Below are positions 1-13,036 of a DNA stretch of 64,000 nt, piece after piece; the first letter of the stretch is position 1; the number at the start of each line of letters is the position of its first letter. The translations under genes were made by a program, and so were the position numbers. This DNA is from Quercus robur. Taxonomy: Eukaryota; Streptophyta; Magnoliopsida; Fagales; Fagaceae. The notes beneath the pieces were generated by a model that did no database searches, was not told the DNA's origin, and was given only the letters and a program-made list of their open reading frames with translations. The stretch covers positions 29,860,782 through 29,924,781 of the forward strand of contig NC_065535.1 in the NCBI RefSeq assembly GCF_932294415.1. The letters are read 5' to 3'.

Positions 1-454
1 TATAGATACATTTGACAATTGCAAGAGACTATATTAACAAAACATGGTGCTACAGAAGGGGGAGAAATTATAACATAAAAATTTAGAAATGAATTTAAGA
101 ATAGGGAAAAAAAATGGAATAATAATGTTTTTACAGCCATCATTATATATTATCGTAAACACTGTGAATTTAAAATTGCCTGAGCTTATGTGGCACCATT
201 TTAGAGGAATTGCAGAAGACATGATCTAAAAGTACTAACACTATCATTCTGTTACCTAAGTTTCTTTATGTTATAGCCACCAGCTGATTGCTCCCCTGAA
301 AATCATTTATGCTTTCTTTTCAAGAAGGAATTAACCCGCATTCTCCCTTTCCTTATTAGCCAGACAGCAACCACAGTTCACCTCCATCAATTCCAAGTAA
401 GACAAAGTGGCTGGTTTTAACCTTCAAAAATTCCAGAGGTTATTCTTATTCACA
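1..454. other. 3' flank of the MFS transporter gene
   Basis: No coding region is supported here. It follows the stop codon of the minus-strand transporter gene and should hold its 3' UTR and downstream DNA. The only open frames are short and show no family resemblance. Confidence 0.6.
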
Positions 455-3400
455 TCAATCAACATTCAATGGCTCCGCCTCCATATCCCTGTCAAGTGCT
501 GTCCAGTCTTGTGGTTCTGTATGAAACACATTCATGATCAATGATCATTTCATAAACATAGGGTTTTAAATGAAAATAAATTGTCAGAAACTTACAGCCT
601 GTAGGTAAAACAGTGAGATATTTAATAGATAAAATAACTTGTGTTTTAGCCCATTTTAACTCAAAGTATATAGTAACATTTTAGGGCAAATTGCAGAACT
701 TACTTGTTGGCTTTTGACTGTCAGCAATTACCATTAGCCGCCTCTGCAGTAAAGCAGCCACAAAGAGAAAAATCGAGCACATGCCAAACATGATGGTGAT
801 GGGAAACGCATCAACCTTCAAAAGAGAAGCCATGCAAACTAATTCTTAGTAATAGAGAGATTGAGAGAAGGCCAGTAATAGGACATGGTACTTTCATATT
901 CCACTTTGATCTATTCATTAAGTCACCTACTAGTGGTAGACTCATTTCAAGTAGAGATTATCAATGCCCCCCTCCCCAAAAAAAATATTCACACTTATTT
1001 TCTAGAAGAAATCAAATAAACAATAGTGTCACTCACATTGTACAGCACAACGCACACGAAGATGTTGAGAGGAATGCGAAAGAAGTTCATTATGGTGCTT
1101 CTTGACTCCTCAGGAATGTATAGGGACCTCATCTTCATGAGAGATGGCCAGAATATCCCAACACAAGCCTCAAACGTACAGAAGCCAACAACTTGAATAC
1201 ACCCCGCAAATGACATACTTTCACTTTTCACTTTGGAAGGCGGTACCAGGAACTGTTCCAAATTCACAAACAAATTAACAAAAGCAACCAGTATTTTCAC
1301 CGTAACCAGATCTTAAGAGGCCATTTGGTATAGCTTATTTCTAGCTTTTTTGGTTTATGTGCACATTTTAAATGCTTCACCTTTTCTAAGTACAATTGTA
1401 CTTTAGCCCAACATATTTTTTAAGAAAAATAAGCCAATGAAAATAAGCAATACCACATGCATAAAAAAAATGTGTTAGAATTTATATAAATAAAGAAATA
1501 TGGGAATCAAAATCCACAACATACACTAGTTATAATGGGGAGCAGAAGGGAAACTGAGGAGACTACAAAAACTATCTGCATGTAGCTCTCAACTCTGATA
1601 GATGAGCGTGCCATTAATCGAGAAGCAAAGGAACTTCCCAGCATTGACCCCAGCATGAATGTCGCGAAAATGAAACCATGTGGAATTTCCTCATCATTTG
1701 GGCTCAAAGCAGGAGTCCAGAGAAATACAAAGGTGTACATTGAGCCTTCAAATAGTGACTGTATAGCACCCAGCAATGCAATTTTCTCGTCTGATCCCAC
1801 ATTAAATGTAACATTGTAAGAGAACAAGCACTCATGGATAGAGCATAAAGAAAGTCAATTTATTTTATCTGCATTTCAATTTTTTTGGTCAATATGACTG
1901 CAATCAACATAAATTGTTCAATTTTTGGCCATTAAAAGCCCTAGGAGTTTGAAAACCTTGTGTTTGTGTTTTCTAAGTATTTTGAATAAATTTTAAGTGG
2001 AGGATGGGGATTTAAACGCTAGAAATCTCCATTGGAAACCCCAAGTACCACTTAACCTAAAGATCATTGGCACAAATCCTTGTGTTCAGGAAAAGGAACC
2101 AAGGGGGAGGTAAAGCAACAAGTTGCACTGTCACATCTCTACTAATCTTTATCTCATGTACTAATCTTTTCATTAATTCATAACATGAACGATGTAATTT
2201 TGTGCTGTAGGGGTGCATACAATCTGTGACGCCCCAATTTGATTGATTGTGTGATGTGTGTGGGTGTGTAATGAGTCCCACATCGGATATTTACTGGGTA
2301 GATTTGGGCTTTATTAACAACTACAATGAGCCTTAATTGTGACTAGTCCTTTTGAGGTATAGCGCAGATGTGGCTAGCGCTTTTCCTTAAGTCGTTACAT
2401 ATGGTATCAGAGCTGGCCAAGTAATTCCGTGTGGACCCAAAGACACTACCCCACAAAGTGGGTCCTAACGAGGACGTTAGGGATTTAAGTGGGGGAGATT
2501 GTGCTGTCCCAATTTGATTGATTGTGTGATATGTGTGGGTGTGTGATAAGTCTCACATCGGGTATTTACTGAGTAGATCTGGGCTTTATTAACAACTACA
2601 AGGAGTCTCAATTGTGACTAGTCTTTTTGAGGTATAGCGCAGATGTGGCTAGCGCTTTTCCTTAGGTCGTTACACAATCCCCCAATTATGCATACTTATG
2701 AAATTGGTTGCAAGAAAAGATAGTCCTGCTAGTGGCTTTATGGATGGAGCCTGCTACTAGTTGGGCATAAGGCCTAATCAATCTAGGACATATTTTATTT
2801 AGTTTATGTAATTGGTTAAACTGTTTCCTTTCCCTTTCTTTGATAAGTAGAATTGTTTCCTTTCCTTACTAGCATAATAAAACTCTATTTTTAAGAACCT
2901 ATAGTTCAGCATTGTTTAAGATTGCTTGAATAATACAATTACTGTTGGAGTTTTCCTTCAATAGATTTGTGCTAATTCCAGGCACCCTAGGCAATGATTC
3001 CTAGATTTTGTTTTCTTTTGCTTGGCATTGATTCCAAGTCTAAGTGTTAGTTCCTACTTTTTCTTTTTCTTTTTCTTTTTCTCTGTGCTTTGTTTTCCTT
3101 GAAATATCCTTGGAGATTTTTGTCCTGCATCAATTATGTTGGTTGCCATAAAAAAACCCAATGCAGCTAACTTCCATTATAAAAGAGAAAGTATTAAAAC
3201 AAAACGAAAACACAAGTTTAGGGATTCACCAGAGGCAATGGCCACAGCAGCACCCTTAAACTGGGTAAGCAAGTCCTTGTTTTCTGAAGGGTCACCATAG
3301 TTTTCACTCCATGATGACAATATAATTGCCATGCCAATTGCCAGAAAGCATGAAGCAGCATCAAAAGGAGCAACTGGGCCAAGTCCTAGTGTATCTACTA

Positions 3401-5546
3401 GTAAATTTCCAAACAACCCAGATAAAATGGCAACCAAACCATTGCCAAAAAATATTGCCTTAGAGAATGTTACCGAAAGCCATTGTTGCTCAAAACCCCT
3501 CTGCAAATATCACCCAGTATTTTTATAAGTTACAAACAACATATAAGGGCAGGCAAATTTGAAAGCAAAAATCCAAAGCATCTGTCAAGTGAAAATTTGT
3601 GGCATCTATCAAGTTTACATTGAAAGGTCTGACATCCCATGTTCCATTGAAAAGCCCATTTAAATTACCACATCTTTATATAAAATTTGGCAAGTAATAG
3701 CAGATGATGACATCATTTTTTGGAGCCTATCAATGAGTCAATGACAGGCTTCCCCACATATGATGCAAAGATTATGGAACAGGCAACCAGGATATGTTTA
3801 TCCACAAAACTATGCTCAACAATATGTTAATCAATATTTTTGTAACATAAACCAGATATTAAAACCTCCCAAGCCCCACAGAAGCGAGACTTTTGTGCAC
3901 TCAGTACAATATTTTTTAAACAAGTTATTAAAACCAGTTGTGTATGTGATATGCAGAACTACACTACATCAGTAAAGCAGTAACATACCTTATTGTGTTC
4001 TGCAACAAGCCAAGACTCAAAAGATGAGTTAAGAAGAGAAGTGGCAATGCCTCCCAATATTCGTCCCAACATTAAAACTTTATACTGGGAAGAGTGTTTG
4101 GTGAGGCAGCTTAGAATGTAAGTAATGCAATAAGTAACAGATGCCCTCCTCCGACCCCTGAATGCAGTGTTACAATTTGTTACAGACTAATTATTCAATC
4201 ACAAACAAATAAAAACAAATCAATTATGAGATCTTACTGTTTATCAGCTAAAGATCCAACAACTGTCCCAAACAACATAGAGGATCCAAACCCAGCAATA
4301 AAGAGATGTCCAATGTCCCCCTTTCCAAACCCATACGTACTGTAGAGGTAGTACACATATGGACCCTGCAACCAATCCCCAGCTATTGCCGCAATCCATT
4401 AAATCAGATTCAGGAAAATGTAGAAGATGTCAAAGATTCCAAACACCAACAGTTGTTGTCAATTCAAGCAATCCTTAATAATTATGACAACTAATGATCA
4501 TCAACCATTTTTCTTAGAATATAAACAATACATTTCATAGTTGCCGACAGATCAAAGCACACACAATAAGAAAATACATTTATGAAAGTATTAATGAATG
4601 TAAATTAACATAAAGCAGCATCACAAGGCAGAAGCAACAACAAAACAATAACTAGAGGTTTGTCCTGACACCAACTAAAACAAAAAAGCATTCACTGCCC
4701 CAACCTTTGAGACCCCATTTGATAGCCAAAACATTATCCACAATTGAAATGAAGATAGGAGGGGAAAAAAACAAAGAAACTATGATAGCAAATCTCTAGT
4801 TTTACATTTCTTAAACCAACAACCACCACCACTACCAAGCTTTAGTCCCAAATTTTTGGGGTCGGCAATGGATCCTCAACAAATTAGTCAGTTGGCCACA
4901 TGTATCATTTCTGCCATTGTATTCTATCCGTTACTTCCTTAATTGACATGCCCTTTTTGCGTATTTGGGTTCTTATTCCTCTTTCTATCACTTTTATCTC
5001 TAATTTAATTTAATTTTCTTTTCAATTCTGATCCGCCACTTTCTCAGCAATTAAACAGACCAAAATCACAATTATAATGCCAACAACAAAACCAACTCAC
5101 AGAAAAAGCAAACATTGGCAAGACAATCCAACCAAATCATAGATCACTGATACAAAACAAACCCAGATGACAAAACAATAAGAACGTCAACACTACATTG
5201 AAATTAGCTAAAATAAACAAAAACCCAGATGAAAAAACAATAAGAAAAGACCACATTACATTGATATTAGCTTAAAAAAAAGAAAAACCAAATGAAAAAA
5301 CAATAAGAAAATACCACATTACATTGAATTTAGCTAGAATAAACAAAACCCAGATGAGAAAAAAGAGTGAAGAGTCAGATCGGAAAAAAATGTACCCATC
5401 ATGAGAGAGTAAACGACGAGATAGTTATTCTTAAAGGCATTGAAAGCAGAGGTGGTGTTGATGCGATCTTTGCTGGATTTGCTTAGCTCCAATGCTGCCA
5501 CTATTACAGCGAGAAAACCAAAGAACAAGAAGAAGAAGAGCTCCAT
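455..5546 (-). CDS. Molybdate-anion transporter-like MFS protein (MFSD5 family), 8 exons
   Basis: Multi-pass membrane transporter of the major facilitator superfamily, in the plant group annotated as molybdate-anion transporter/MFSD5-like. Substrate and membrane are inferred from the family. Exons in gene order: 5546-5396, 4382-4238, 4157-3989, 3500-3230, 1790-1525, 1252-1037, 815-704, 516-455. All introns have GT-AG ends and the phases fit, giving 1392 nt (463 residues), normal for the family. Residues 1-20 form a hydrophobic segment starting MELFFFLFFGF. Exon 2 encodes GDWLQGPYVYYLYSTYGFGK and exon 3 begins GRRRASVTYC, the conserved first MFS loop. The C-terminus ends in an acidic tail, MEAEPLNVD. 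The start is the second ATG of the open frame, chosen because the hydrophobic N-terminus follows directly. Intron 4 carries a TRIM element. No frameshift or stop was found. Confidence 0.93.
2225..2674 (+). mobile_element. Complete TRIM retroelement in intron 4 of the MFS gene
   Basis: Two 175 bp direct repeats (2225-2399 and 2500-2674) start TGTG and end TTACA, with TG/CA ends. Between them lie a primer-binding site TGGTATCAGAGC (2402-2413, initiator tRNA-Met type) and a polypurine tract GTGGGGGAGA just before the second repeat. A 5 bp target-site duplication CAATC flanks the element (2220-2224 and 2675-2679). It is 450 bp with no coding capacity, the definition of a terminal-repeat retrotransposon in miniature. 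It is antisense to the host gene. The LTRs differ at several positions, so the insertion is not recent. Confidence 0.92.
4837..4935 (+). repeat. Short dispersed repeat fragment in intron 1
   Basis: The stretch containing AATTTTTGGGGTCGGCAATG resembles a dispersed fragment common in plant genomes, often assigned to SINE/RTE 3' ends. The assignment rests on recognition only and no target-site duplication was found. Confidence 0.3.
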
Positions 5547-5562
5547 TATGCAGATCAATATC

Positions 5563-5584
5563 TAAGAGAGAGAGAGAGAGAGAG
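5563..5584. repeat. (GA)n microsatellite upstream of the MFS start codon
   Basis: About 11 GA units lie 17-38 bp upstream of the start codon at 5546. On the coding strand this is a CT tract in the likely 5' leader or core promoter, a common arrangement in plant promoters lacking a clear TATA box. Its regulatory role is inferred. Confidence 0.6.
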
Positions 5585-5851
5585 CGTAGTCACAGAAGAA
5601 GGTGAGGAAAGAAAGGTGGAATTGTTGTTAAAACAGAGTTTTCGTGAATGTCATTTTCGTGGTTGGCCGGATTTGCATTTTTTGGTGGAATCAAATAGGC
5701 AATGGGCTAATTCAATAGATTTAGACCCTCAATTCTAGGATTTCCCGGGTTCTCCATTTTCCATATATAATAGTAATAAATAATAAATGAGGAATACCCC
5801 CTTTTTTTTATAAAAATTGAAATAAGAAATTTTATTAAGGTGACCTTGTTA

Positions 5852-6791
5852 GAGCATCCACAACAGTAGAGCTAAATTTTTAGCAATTTAGTTCCACCAA
5901 AAGTTACTTTATCTATTTTACCTACACACATACTGCAGCAGTGGATCTATTTTAGCTTTCAGCATAATAAAATAATATAAACATCACAATAAAATATTAT
6001 AACCACTACTATAAAATAATATATTCTACTACCAAAAAAATATTACACCACCATCCTCAACCACCTCTGCCATCAACCACAGGCATAACCACCACCACCA
6101 CCACTACCGGCAGTCCACAGCAAAAAAAAAAAAAAAAACCACAACGAGCACAAGCCACTGCCACAAACACAAACACAAGCCTTGCCCACAACAGATCGGA
6201 AAACATAAACACAAACCCACATCAGCGCTGGGCAGTGAGGAGTGGTCGGCGCTGGGTTGGGCTTCGATCGGCGATCGGCGCTGGGCAGCGAGGAGTGGTC
6301 GGCGCTGGGCTGGGCTTCGATCAGCGATCGGTGCTAAGGAGTGGTCGACGTTGGGCTGGGCTTCGATCGGCGATCGGCGCTGGGCAATGAGGAGTGGTCG
6401 GTGCTGGGATGGACTTCGATCGGCGATCGGTGCTAGGCAGTGAGGAGTGGTCGGCGCTGGGCTTCGGAGCAACGGACTGAGCAGAGAGGCCAGTTTGATT
6501 AAAATGGAGGACTGGAAGAGGAAGAAAGAGGAAGAAAGAAGAGACACCGGAGAGAGAGAAAGAAAAAGAAAAAGGAAAAAATATTTTTTTAATAGAAGAG
6601 GAGAGAGGAATTTAATAAAATAATATTTTTTCTTTTAGCTGTGATGAACAGTGCACATCTATTTATAGATGTGCACTGTAGCAATGGAGCTAAATTTTTT
6701 AGATTTAGCTCCACTGCTGCAGCAAGGTTTTTGTGTTTGTGGAGCTAAATTTTAGCATTATAGCATTATAGCTACACTGCTGCAAATGCTC
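5852..6791. mobile_element. Harbinger-like non-autonomous TIR element (element 1)
   Basis: Imperfect terminal inverted repeats, GAGCATCCACAACAGTAGAG at the left and a matching right end closing in AATGCTC, are flanked by the 3 bp duplication TTA (5849-5851 and 6792-6794), typical of PIF/Harbinger. The interior holds a CCA-rich stretch, a minisatellite and a GA-rich stretch. A near-perfect hairpin at 6649-6678 is followed by TAGCAA. No transposase is encoded, and the open frame across 6104-6547 (minus) is a by-product of the minisatellite. Confidence 0.8.
6221..6475. repeat. Minisatellite inside element 1
   Basis: About four to five imperfect copies of a unit of roughly 60 bp, built from GGAGTGGTCGGCGCTGGG and GGGCTTCGATCGGCGATCGG. 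It is GC-rich against AT-rich flanks, so it stands out in composition. Confidence 0.75.
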
Positions 6792-8139
6792 TTATATAAT
6801 TTTTATTTAAGATAGTTACAATATGTTGCTAACCCTATAACTCAAATAATTTCTTTTCTAAACCCTCAAACACTTTATACATATACAAATGTTAACTAAG
6901 TTGCAATGCCCTTGGCAATAGAATGGAGGTGAAAGATTGAAAGTTTGACAATACATATTTATTAATAATTATATTTTTAATTAATATTATTTAGAAAATA
7001 TAAATATAATTTAATAAAAAAATTATTATTGAGTAATTTTATCTAATTAATTAAGTAATATACTTTGGTATTATTTGTAATTCTAAAAAAGAAATTATCT
7101 CTCTCTCTCTAATATATATATATTTATATTTATGAGGAAAAAACTTTAAAACAACTTACAAAAAGACAATAGAAATTAAAAACTAAAAAGTCGAAAACTT
7201 TCTTTTATATATTATCATATCAATATGGTTTTTTTTTTTTTTTGGGAGAAACATATAGATAAAATAAGTATAAAAAAGGAGAGTCATAAAACTTAGTTAT
7301 ACCTTAATTACATGCTAATAACTTATTGAGAAGACTATTCAAAAAGAAAAAAAATTTATTGAGGGGTATTACGTCCACAACACTTTCACAAAAAATATAG
7401 GTGGCAAGCTGTTATTGGTTCTAATTTGAATCTTACAATTTAAATTTTTTTTTACCCACCCATAACAACCCATAACAACCTACCACTTAAAATTTGTTGT
7501 AAAAATGTTGTGAATAAATCATTTTCCTAATTTGTTAGAGTTATCCTTTTCTCTTTTTTATATTAATTAATGTGATTTATGTTTTCAAGAAACACATAAT
7601 TTGTATGGTGACTTGTAGAGAGGGGCATTTAAATCTTTTCTTTTTTTCTTTTTTGAGAAAGATGGGCATTTAGACCTAGGTTTTGCTTATGGGGAGAATT
7701 TACAATAACAAAAAAATTAGAAAGCACTTGAATTGTATATGATATATTTAGTGAATTGAATCATATGTCAATTATATATATTAATTGGGTTCCATCATCA
7801 AAAGTGGACGCCTTAATTTGAAACTATCTCTCTAAATACATATGTGTATTAAACTGAGAATTAAATAATGTCGTTTATTACTTTATCCTCAAAAAGAAAG
7901 TTGAGAACTAAATAAGCAAGTATAAAAAGTCAGTTGCATTGAGAAAGTATTACATAGAAATTATTGATATACTCCCTTAAAAGTTACTATAACTTTTGAA
8001 TGGAATTTGTAGTGAGTCTTTGTGTTAGAATCGCTTTCCTCTTCCTTGTATGTGTATTTGTTTCTTAAAAAAAAAAAAATTTGATGCATTCCTTTATATA
8101 GATATATATATATATATATATATATCCTCCCTTCCATAG
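6792..8139. other. AT-rich intergenic DNA
   Basis: Very AT-rich with homopolymer runs, a short CT repeat near 7100 and a (TA)n run at 8101-8125. I see no gene. The open frames at its right edge (7961-8279, minus) consist of the TA repeat and the antisense of the viral remnant. Confidence 0.7.
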
Positions 8140-10190
8140 TTCCATCCAAAAGGAAATCTAGAGGGAAAGAATACCCTAGGAAAAGAACAGCCTCCAAGTA
8201 TTATAGAAGTCATAAAAAGCCCAATAACTTTAGCAGAAATGACTTCTATAAGAAAAGCAAGAAATCCAAAGATTACCATAAAGTCAATGGTAAAAGGAAA
8301 GATTCAATAAGGAAAACATTTGATAAGAAAAATAGTAAATGTTATAAGGGTGGTAAGAAAGGTCACTTTAGGAATGAGTGTAGATCTAAAGCTAAAGCTT
8401 TAATCAACACCCTCCAAGGTGACCAAACTAGCAAAGATGAAATCTTCGAACTCTTAGAACTCAACCACGCAGACAGTGAGCCCTCTAACAGTTTTAGTGA
8501 CAAAGAAATCTTTCAGATAAACCAATCCTCATCCTCTAAATAGTCATCTAGTATCTCTAATAGTTCAGACATCAAAATAGGATGTAAAGACAGTTGTTGC
8601 AAAAACATATCAGTCAACATTCTTAGCTAGCAAGAGGAGCGTCTCCTCACCCTAATAGATAAAGTTGAAGACCCAATTGTTAAGGCCCAATACCTTAGCA
8701 AGTTTCAGAGCACTTTAGTCAAAGAAACAAAAGAAACCAAACCCAAATGCCCCGAACCTCCAGTTAACCTCGAAAAAATCTTCAATATGTTTACCAAAGC
8801 TAAGAAAGAAATCACAGTTAATGACCTTCAACATGAAATCAAGGAAACCAGATTGAGATTAAAACCCTCAAGGAAGAAGTTAAAAAGCTTAACTAGGCTT
8901 TAACCATTTTTAGGATTGACCATAATTTCCTTAACCAGAGAATTGAGCATCAAGATAATACCTCTCATCAAGGTCATAATGAGGCAAACCCTTATACCAA
9001 AACCCTTCAGATGGAGAAGAAAAAAATGTCTATAATGAGTCAACCAATCCAACAACCAACATGGTCTTAGAAGAAATTAGAGAGTTTGGGGAAAAACTCA
9101 AACAGGAAGTTTGCTCCGATCTACCCACGACTTTTTGGCATAGAAAAAGACATGAAATAGCTCTCCCATATGTCAAAGATTTTAAGGAAAATGATATCCC
9201 AACCAAAGCTCGACCACCCATCCAAATGAGCCAAGATCTCATGGAATTTTGCAGAACAGAGATAAACGACCCCCTTAGCAAAGGAATCATTAGAAATTCT
9301 AAGTCGCCTTGGTCATGTCCAGCCTTTTATGTCCAGAACAATTCTAAGGTTGAGAAAGGTGTACCTAGATTAGTCATCAACTACAAGCCCCTTAACAAAG
9401 TTCTAGAATGGGTTAGATATCCTATCCCAAATAAAAGAGACCTAGTTAATAGGCGTAGTAGGGCAGTCATCTTCAGTAATTTCGACATGAAAAATGGGTT
9501 TTGGCAAATTCAAATCAAAGAGTCTGATAGGTATAAAATAGCATTCACTACACCCTCTGGACATTACGAATGGAATGCAATGCCTTTTGGTCTAAAGAAT
9601 GCACCCAGTGAATTCCAAAACATCATGAATGAGATTTTCAATCCATTCTATACTCACTCTGTTGTTTACATAGATGATGTGCTCATATTTTCAGAATCTA
9701 TTGAGCAACATTGGAAACATTTGAGATCGTTTCTTAATATAGTCAAGCTCAATGGTCTTGTGGTTTCAACTCCAAAAATCAAACTTTTCCAAACACATGT
9801 TAGGTTCTTAGGTTTTGACATCCATCACGGTTTGATCAAACCCATAGATAGAGCCATTTAGTTTGCGGATAAATTTCTAGATCAAATCCTAGACAAAACC
9901 TAGCTCCAAAGATTTTTAGGATCTCTTAATTATATTTCGGATTTCTATCAAAATCTTAGGCAGCAATGCAAAACACTTTTTGATAGACTTCAAACCAATC
10001 CACCTCCTTGGACCCCAACTCATACATCAATTGTCCAAGAAATCAAAAAATATGTCAAGACTCTCCCTTGTTTAGGAATTCCCTCAGTAAATTCCTTCAA
10101 GATTGTCTAGACAGATGCCTCTTACATTGATTATTGTGGCATTCTTCTTCAGTGTACTAGTCCAAATTCCCCTAAACAAATAGTCTGTTT
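8140..10190 (+). pseudogene. Endogenous pararetrovirus remnant (Caulimoviridae): coat end, RT, RNase H start
   Basis: Old integrated copy of a plant pararetrovirus, broken. From about 8150 a very basic Lys/Arg-rich stretch leads into a zinc-knuckle-like motif near 8338-8380 in which one Cys is replaced by Gly, then an acidic tail: the C-terminal part of a coat protein. In-frame stops occur near 8541 and 8628. I see no aspartic protease motif between about 8900 and 9060, where it would be expected. An open stretch at 9061-9861 (266 residues) is a reverse transcriptase with the YIDD box at about 9667-9680. It ends at a stop, and RT/RNase H similarity continues past further stops (near 9901 and 10108) to about 10190. 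No LTRs flank it, as expected for a caulimovirid. Genus is uncertain; florendovirus-like is a guess. Confidence 0.85.
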
Positions 10191-10289
10191 CCATTCAGGT
10201 TTTTGGCTGTTGAAATTTTTGTTGAACATTAAGAACCATGAATGATCAAAGTTTTTATTCTGATAAAATAAAATCTTTTCAAATGCGTC

Positions 10290-11160
10290 AATTTAGTCAT
10301 AATAATTAGATTGAATTCTTGTGCCTTCTATGGTTCTGAGCAAGGAGGGGTGTTGGCCACATTCTTTGCAACTGATGAACTTGGTGATGATGAGCATGTG
10401 GTAAAGGATGACTGAGCGGTTCATTTTTGACTTGATGTCTTCTATTCGAGAAGACATTTCTTGGGTGAGAATACTCTTATAGAACTTAATGGGTTTTTCT
10501 GGGACTTTTGGAAGAAAGTGCCAATTTGGTGGCAAAACTTCCATTGCGAGGGCTAATGGATCTTTTATATGGGTCATGTGCGGTTCAATATAGAAGATGT
10601 TTTGGATGTAAGGTTTCATAATGTAAGGAGACTTATTTTTCCTGCTCGATGGCTGGGATGATCTTTGGGACTGTAAGGGGCCAAAGGGATCATCTACTGT
10701 GTATGGGGTTATTGCCTTAGGTGCTGGGGATACTAAGGTAGAACTAAAAGTGGGTTGGGTTAGGAGTGGCCTTTCATAATTTGGTTTCGAGATTGTAGAA
10801 ACCACATAGTGATTGACCAAGGAAACTGAGGAAACTGGGACTATCTAGCTAGGGTTCTTTACCTGACTAGTATTGCTGGGGGGGTGATTGTTTAGGTAGC
10901 TTTGGGGGTTGGGGCTGCTGTGCTAGCTTCTTTCCGGACATTTTGGGCTAGATTCTGCAAGAATTCACGGGTAAGGAAATCGAGGATGCTGTTTTGGGTT
11001 CCTTCTATGAATTCTATGTTAAAATTAAAAACTAAGAGAATGGCTTGCCATCTTGCAAAAATCAGTTTTGATGCAATGTTTTGGACATCTTTTTCTAAAA
11101 CATGTTTTTCATATTTGCAATCAATTTTGATTAAAAACTTTTGGTTATATATCTGACGTG
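10290..11160 (-). pseudogene. Second pararetrovirus remnant, inverted: RNase H end and downstream reading frame
   Basis: Read on the minus strand from 11160, this encodes the C-terminal part of a caulimovirid RNase H (contains FARWQAIL and DFLTREFLQ) to a stop near 10900. An open frame then covers 10820-10293 (175 residues), with PPNWHFLPKVPEKPIKFY, recalling the protein encoded after RT-RNase H in some endogenous caulimovirids. The plus-strand fragment at 8140-10190 stops within RNase H, so the two remnants converge on an inverted junction near 10200-10260. A copy of the RNase H end recurs at 24905-25255. Confidence 0.7.
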
Positions 11161-13036
11161 TTGCTTGTCTTAATTAATAGTAGGCTAGAAGCAAGCAATA
11201 TTGAATGGTTGATTATCATCATTTCATTTACTCAAAAAAAGAAAAAATAAAAAATAAAAAAGAATATCATCATTTCAAGTAATTTATGGCTTTAGGTAAA
11301 ATATTTTCTAGAAAATGAATCATTTTTCAAAAAGAGAAATATTATGTGAACAACATATTTACAATCAATTCTAATTAATAGGTTATTATTGGCGGTTACT
11401 AGTGAGAAAAAAAGTAATTTCAATGGTGGATTTAAATTAGAACTAATAACAATTTATCGCTTAAGATTTACTGTGAAAATGTTGTGGACATAACACATCT
11501 CTTTCCAAAAAGCATTTTCTAGAAAACTATCTTCTTTTTCTATGTTTAGTAGTGACTTTAAAATGAGTTGGAAAATTATCTCTTAACTTTTTGTATTTAG
11601 CTTTGCATGAGATAAAATTGTTTTCCTTATTTAGATTCGCATGAGATCGAGTTGTTTTCAAGAAAATTTCAACGAAAAACAATTATATTCTATTTCAAAC
11701 TAAATAAGAGAAGTTAAGCGATATTTTTTCTTTGACTCATTTTTTTCAATACCACAAAACATAGAAAAATATGGAAAAATATTATTATAGAAGGTTTTTC
11801 ATTGAAACAAATAAGGTCTAAGTTCAACTATAGCATTCACATCAGTTCATACACAAATTTCTATTTATTTTAGTATAAAAACCTACGTTTTATTTATTTT
11901 AAATAGTCACTTTTCAAAAAACTCCAGATTAGATAATCTATTTTATATTATATTTCATTAAAATATCAAATCTTCTTGATTTTTTAAAATATTTTTTTTA
12001 CACATAACAACCACCATACACTCTCTTCTTTTATCATCAAGATACGTAAAAAAATGATAAGAAATTAAATGTAAAATGAATAGTATTAATGTAAGTTTAC
12101 ACAAAAACTATAATATATAGGTGAAAAAGCAATTTACACAATTATAGTGTAATTTACACAAATATACACTGACTAACATGTGTCATTTATGTAAATTTTA
12201 CACATTTTTCTATTATATACTTACCGATGTGAGTTCTCTTAAAGTCTTAAGGATATAGATAATGCAAATGAAACTTTTGTGAAGTAAATTGTGACACCAC
12301 CAAACCAAATGAGATACATTATACTTTACCCGAAACAATATAAGATGCTAGTCCTCCAATTTGCATGATTTAAAATAATAATAATAATAAAGAGGAAAAA
12401 AAAGTCATCCAATTAATTTGCATTTCAATAAATTTTCACACTGGAAAAACTACTTAACATCTGAAATGAGAGGAGAAAGACATAAGTAAAGAAAAGGGTT
12501 CCAATCAAGCAAAATAATATACAAGACTACATTATTCGTGTTGATGGACCACTTTCTTTCTTCAATGGTAAGATATTGATAAAGAACTTCTTCTTCTTCT
12601 TTTGGGTGATAAAGAACTTCTATTTCATGGGTTTTATTGAATATTTGCATCATTTCAATCAATAGTCAATACTACCACAACTCTTATTTATTCATCTATT
12701 CTCAGTTTTGGTGACAAAATTTACAATGGCCGCCCATGGCTGTAAGTCCAAAACTTCGATTTGCGACCATGGTTTACCCCAAAACAAAATAAAACACAAA
12801 AGCCAAAAAAAAAAAAAAACCATAGGTAAAATTATTTTATTGTCTAATTTCACAATTTGTTAATTTATGTGGTGATTGATAAAAAGTGATAGATCGTACA
12901 AATCAATAAAGGACAAAAAAATGTCCATCACTTATAATTACACAAGCCAATAAGTTGTGAAGTTAAATGAGACATTAAATGTATCTCTAGATTTATTCAA
13001 TAACAAACTTGGTCTTGTTTAACAGGTAGTCTGTGA
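11161..13036. other. Non-coding DNA 3' of aldolase copy A
   Basis: AT-rich, no supported gene. It matches 25256-28596 in unit C closely, apart from a fold-back element and a solo LTR inserted there. Confidence 0.7.

Noticed and set aside
6104-6547. 147-codon frame on the minus strand
   Set aside because: Generated by the minisatellite in TIR element 1.
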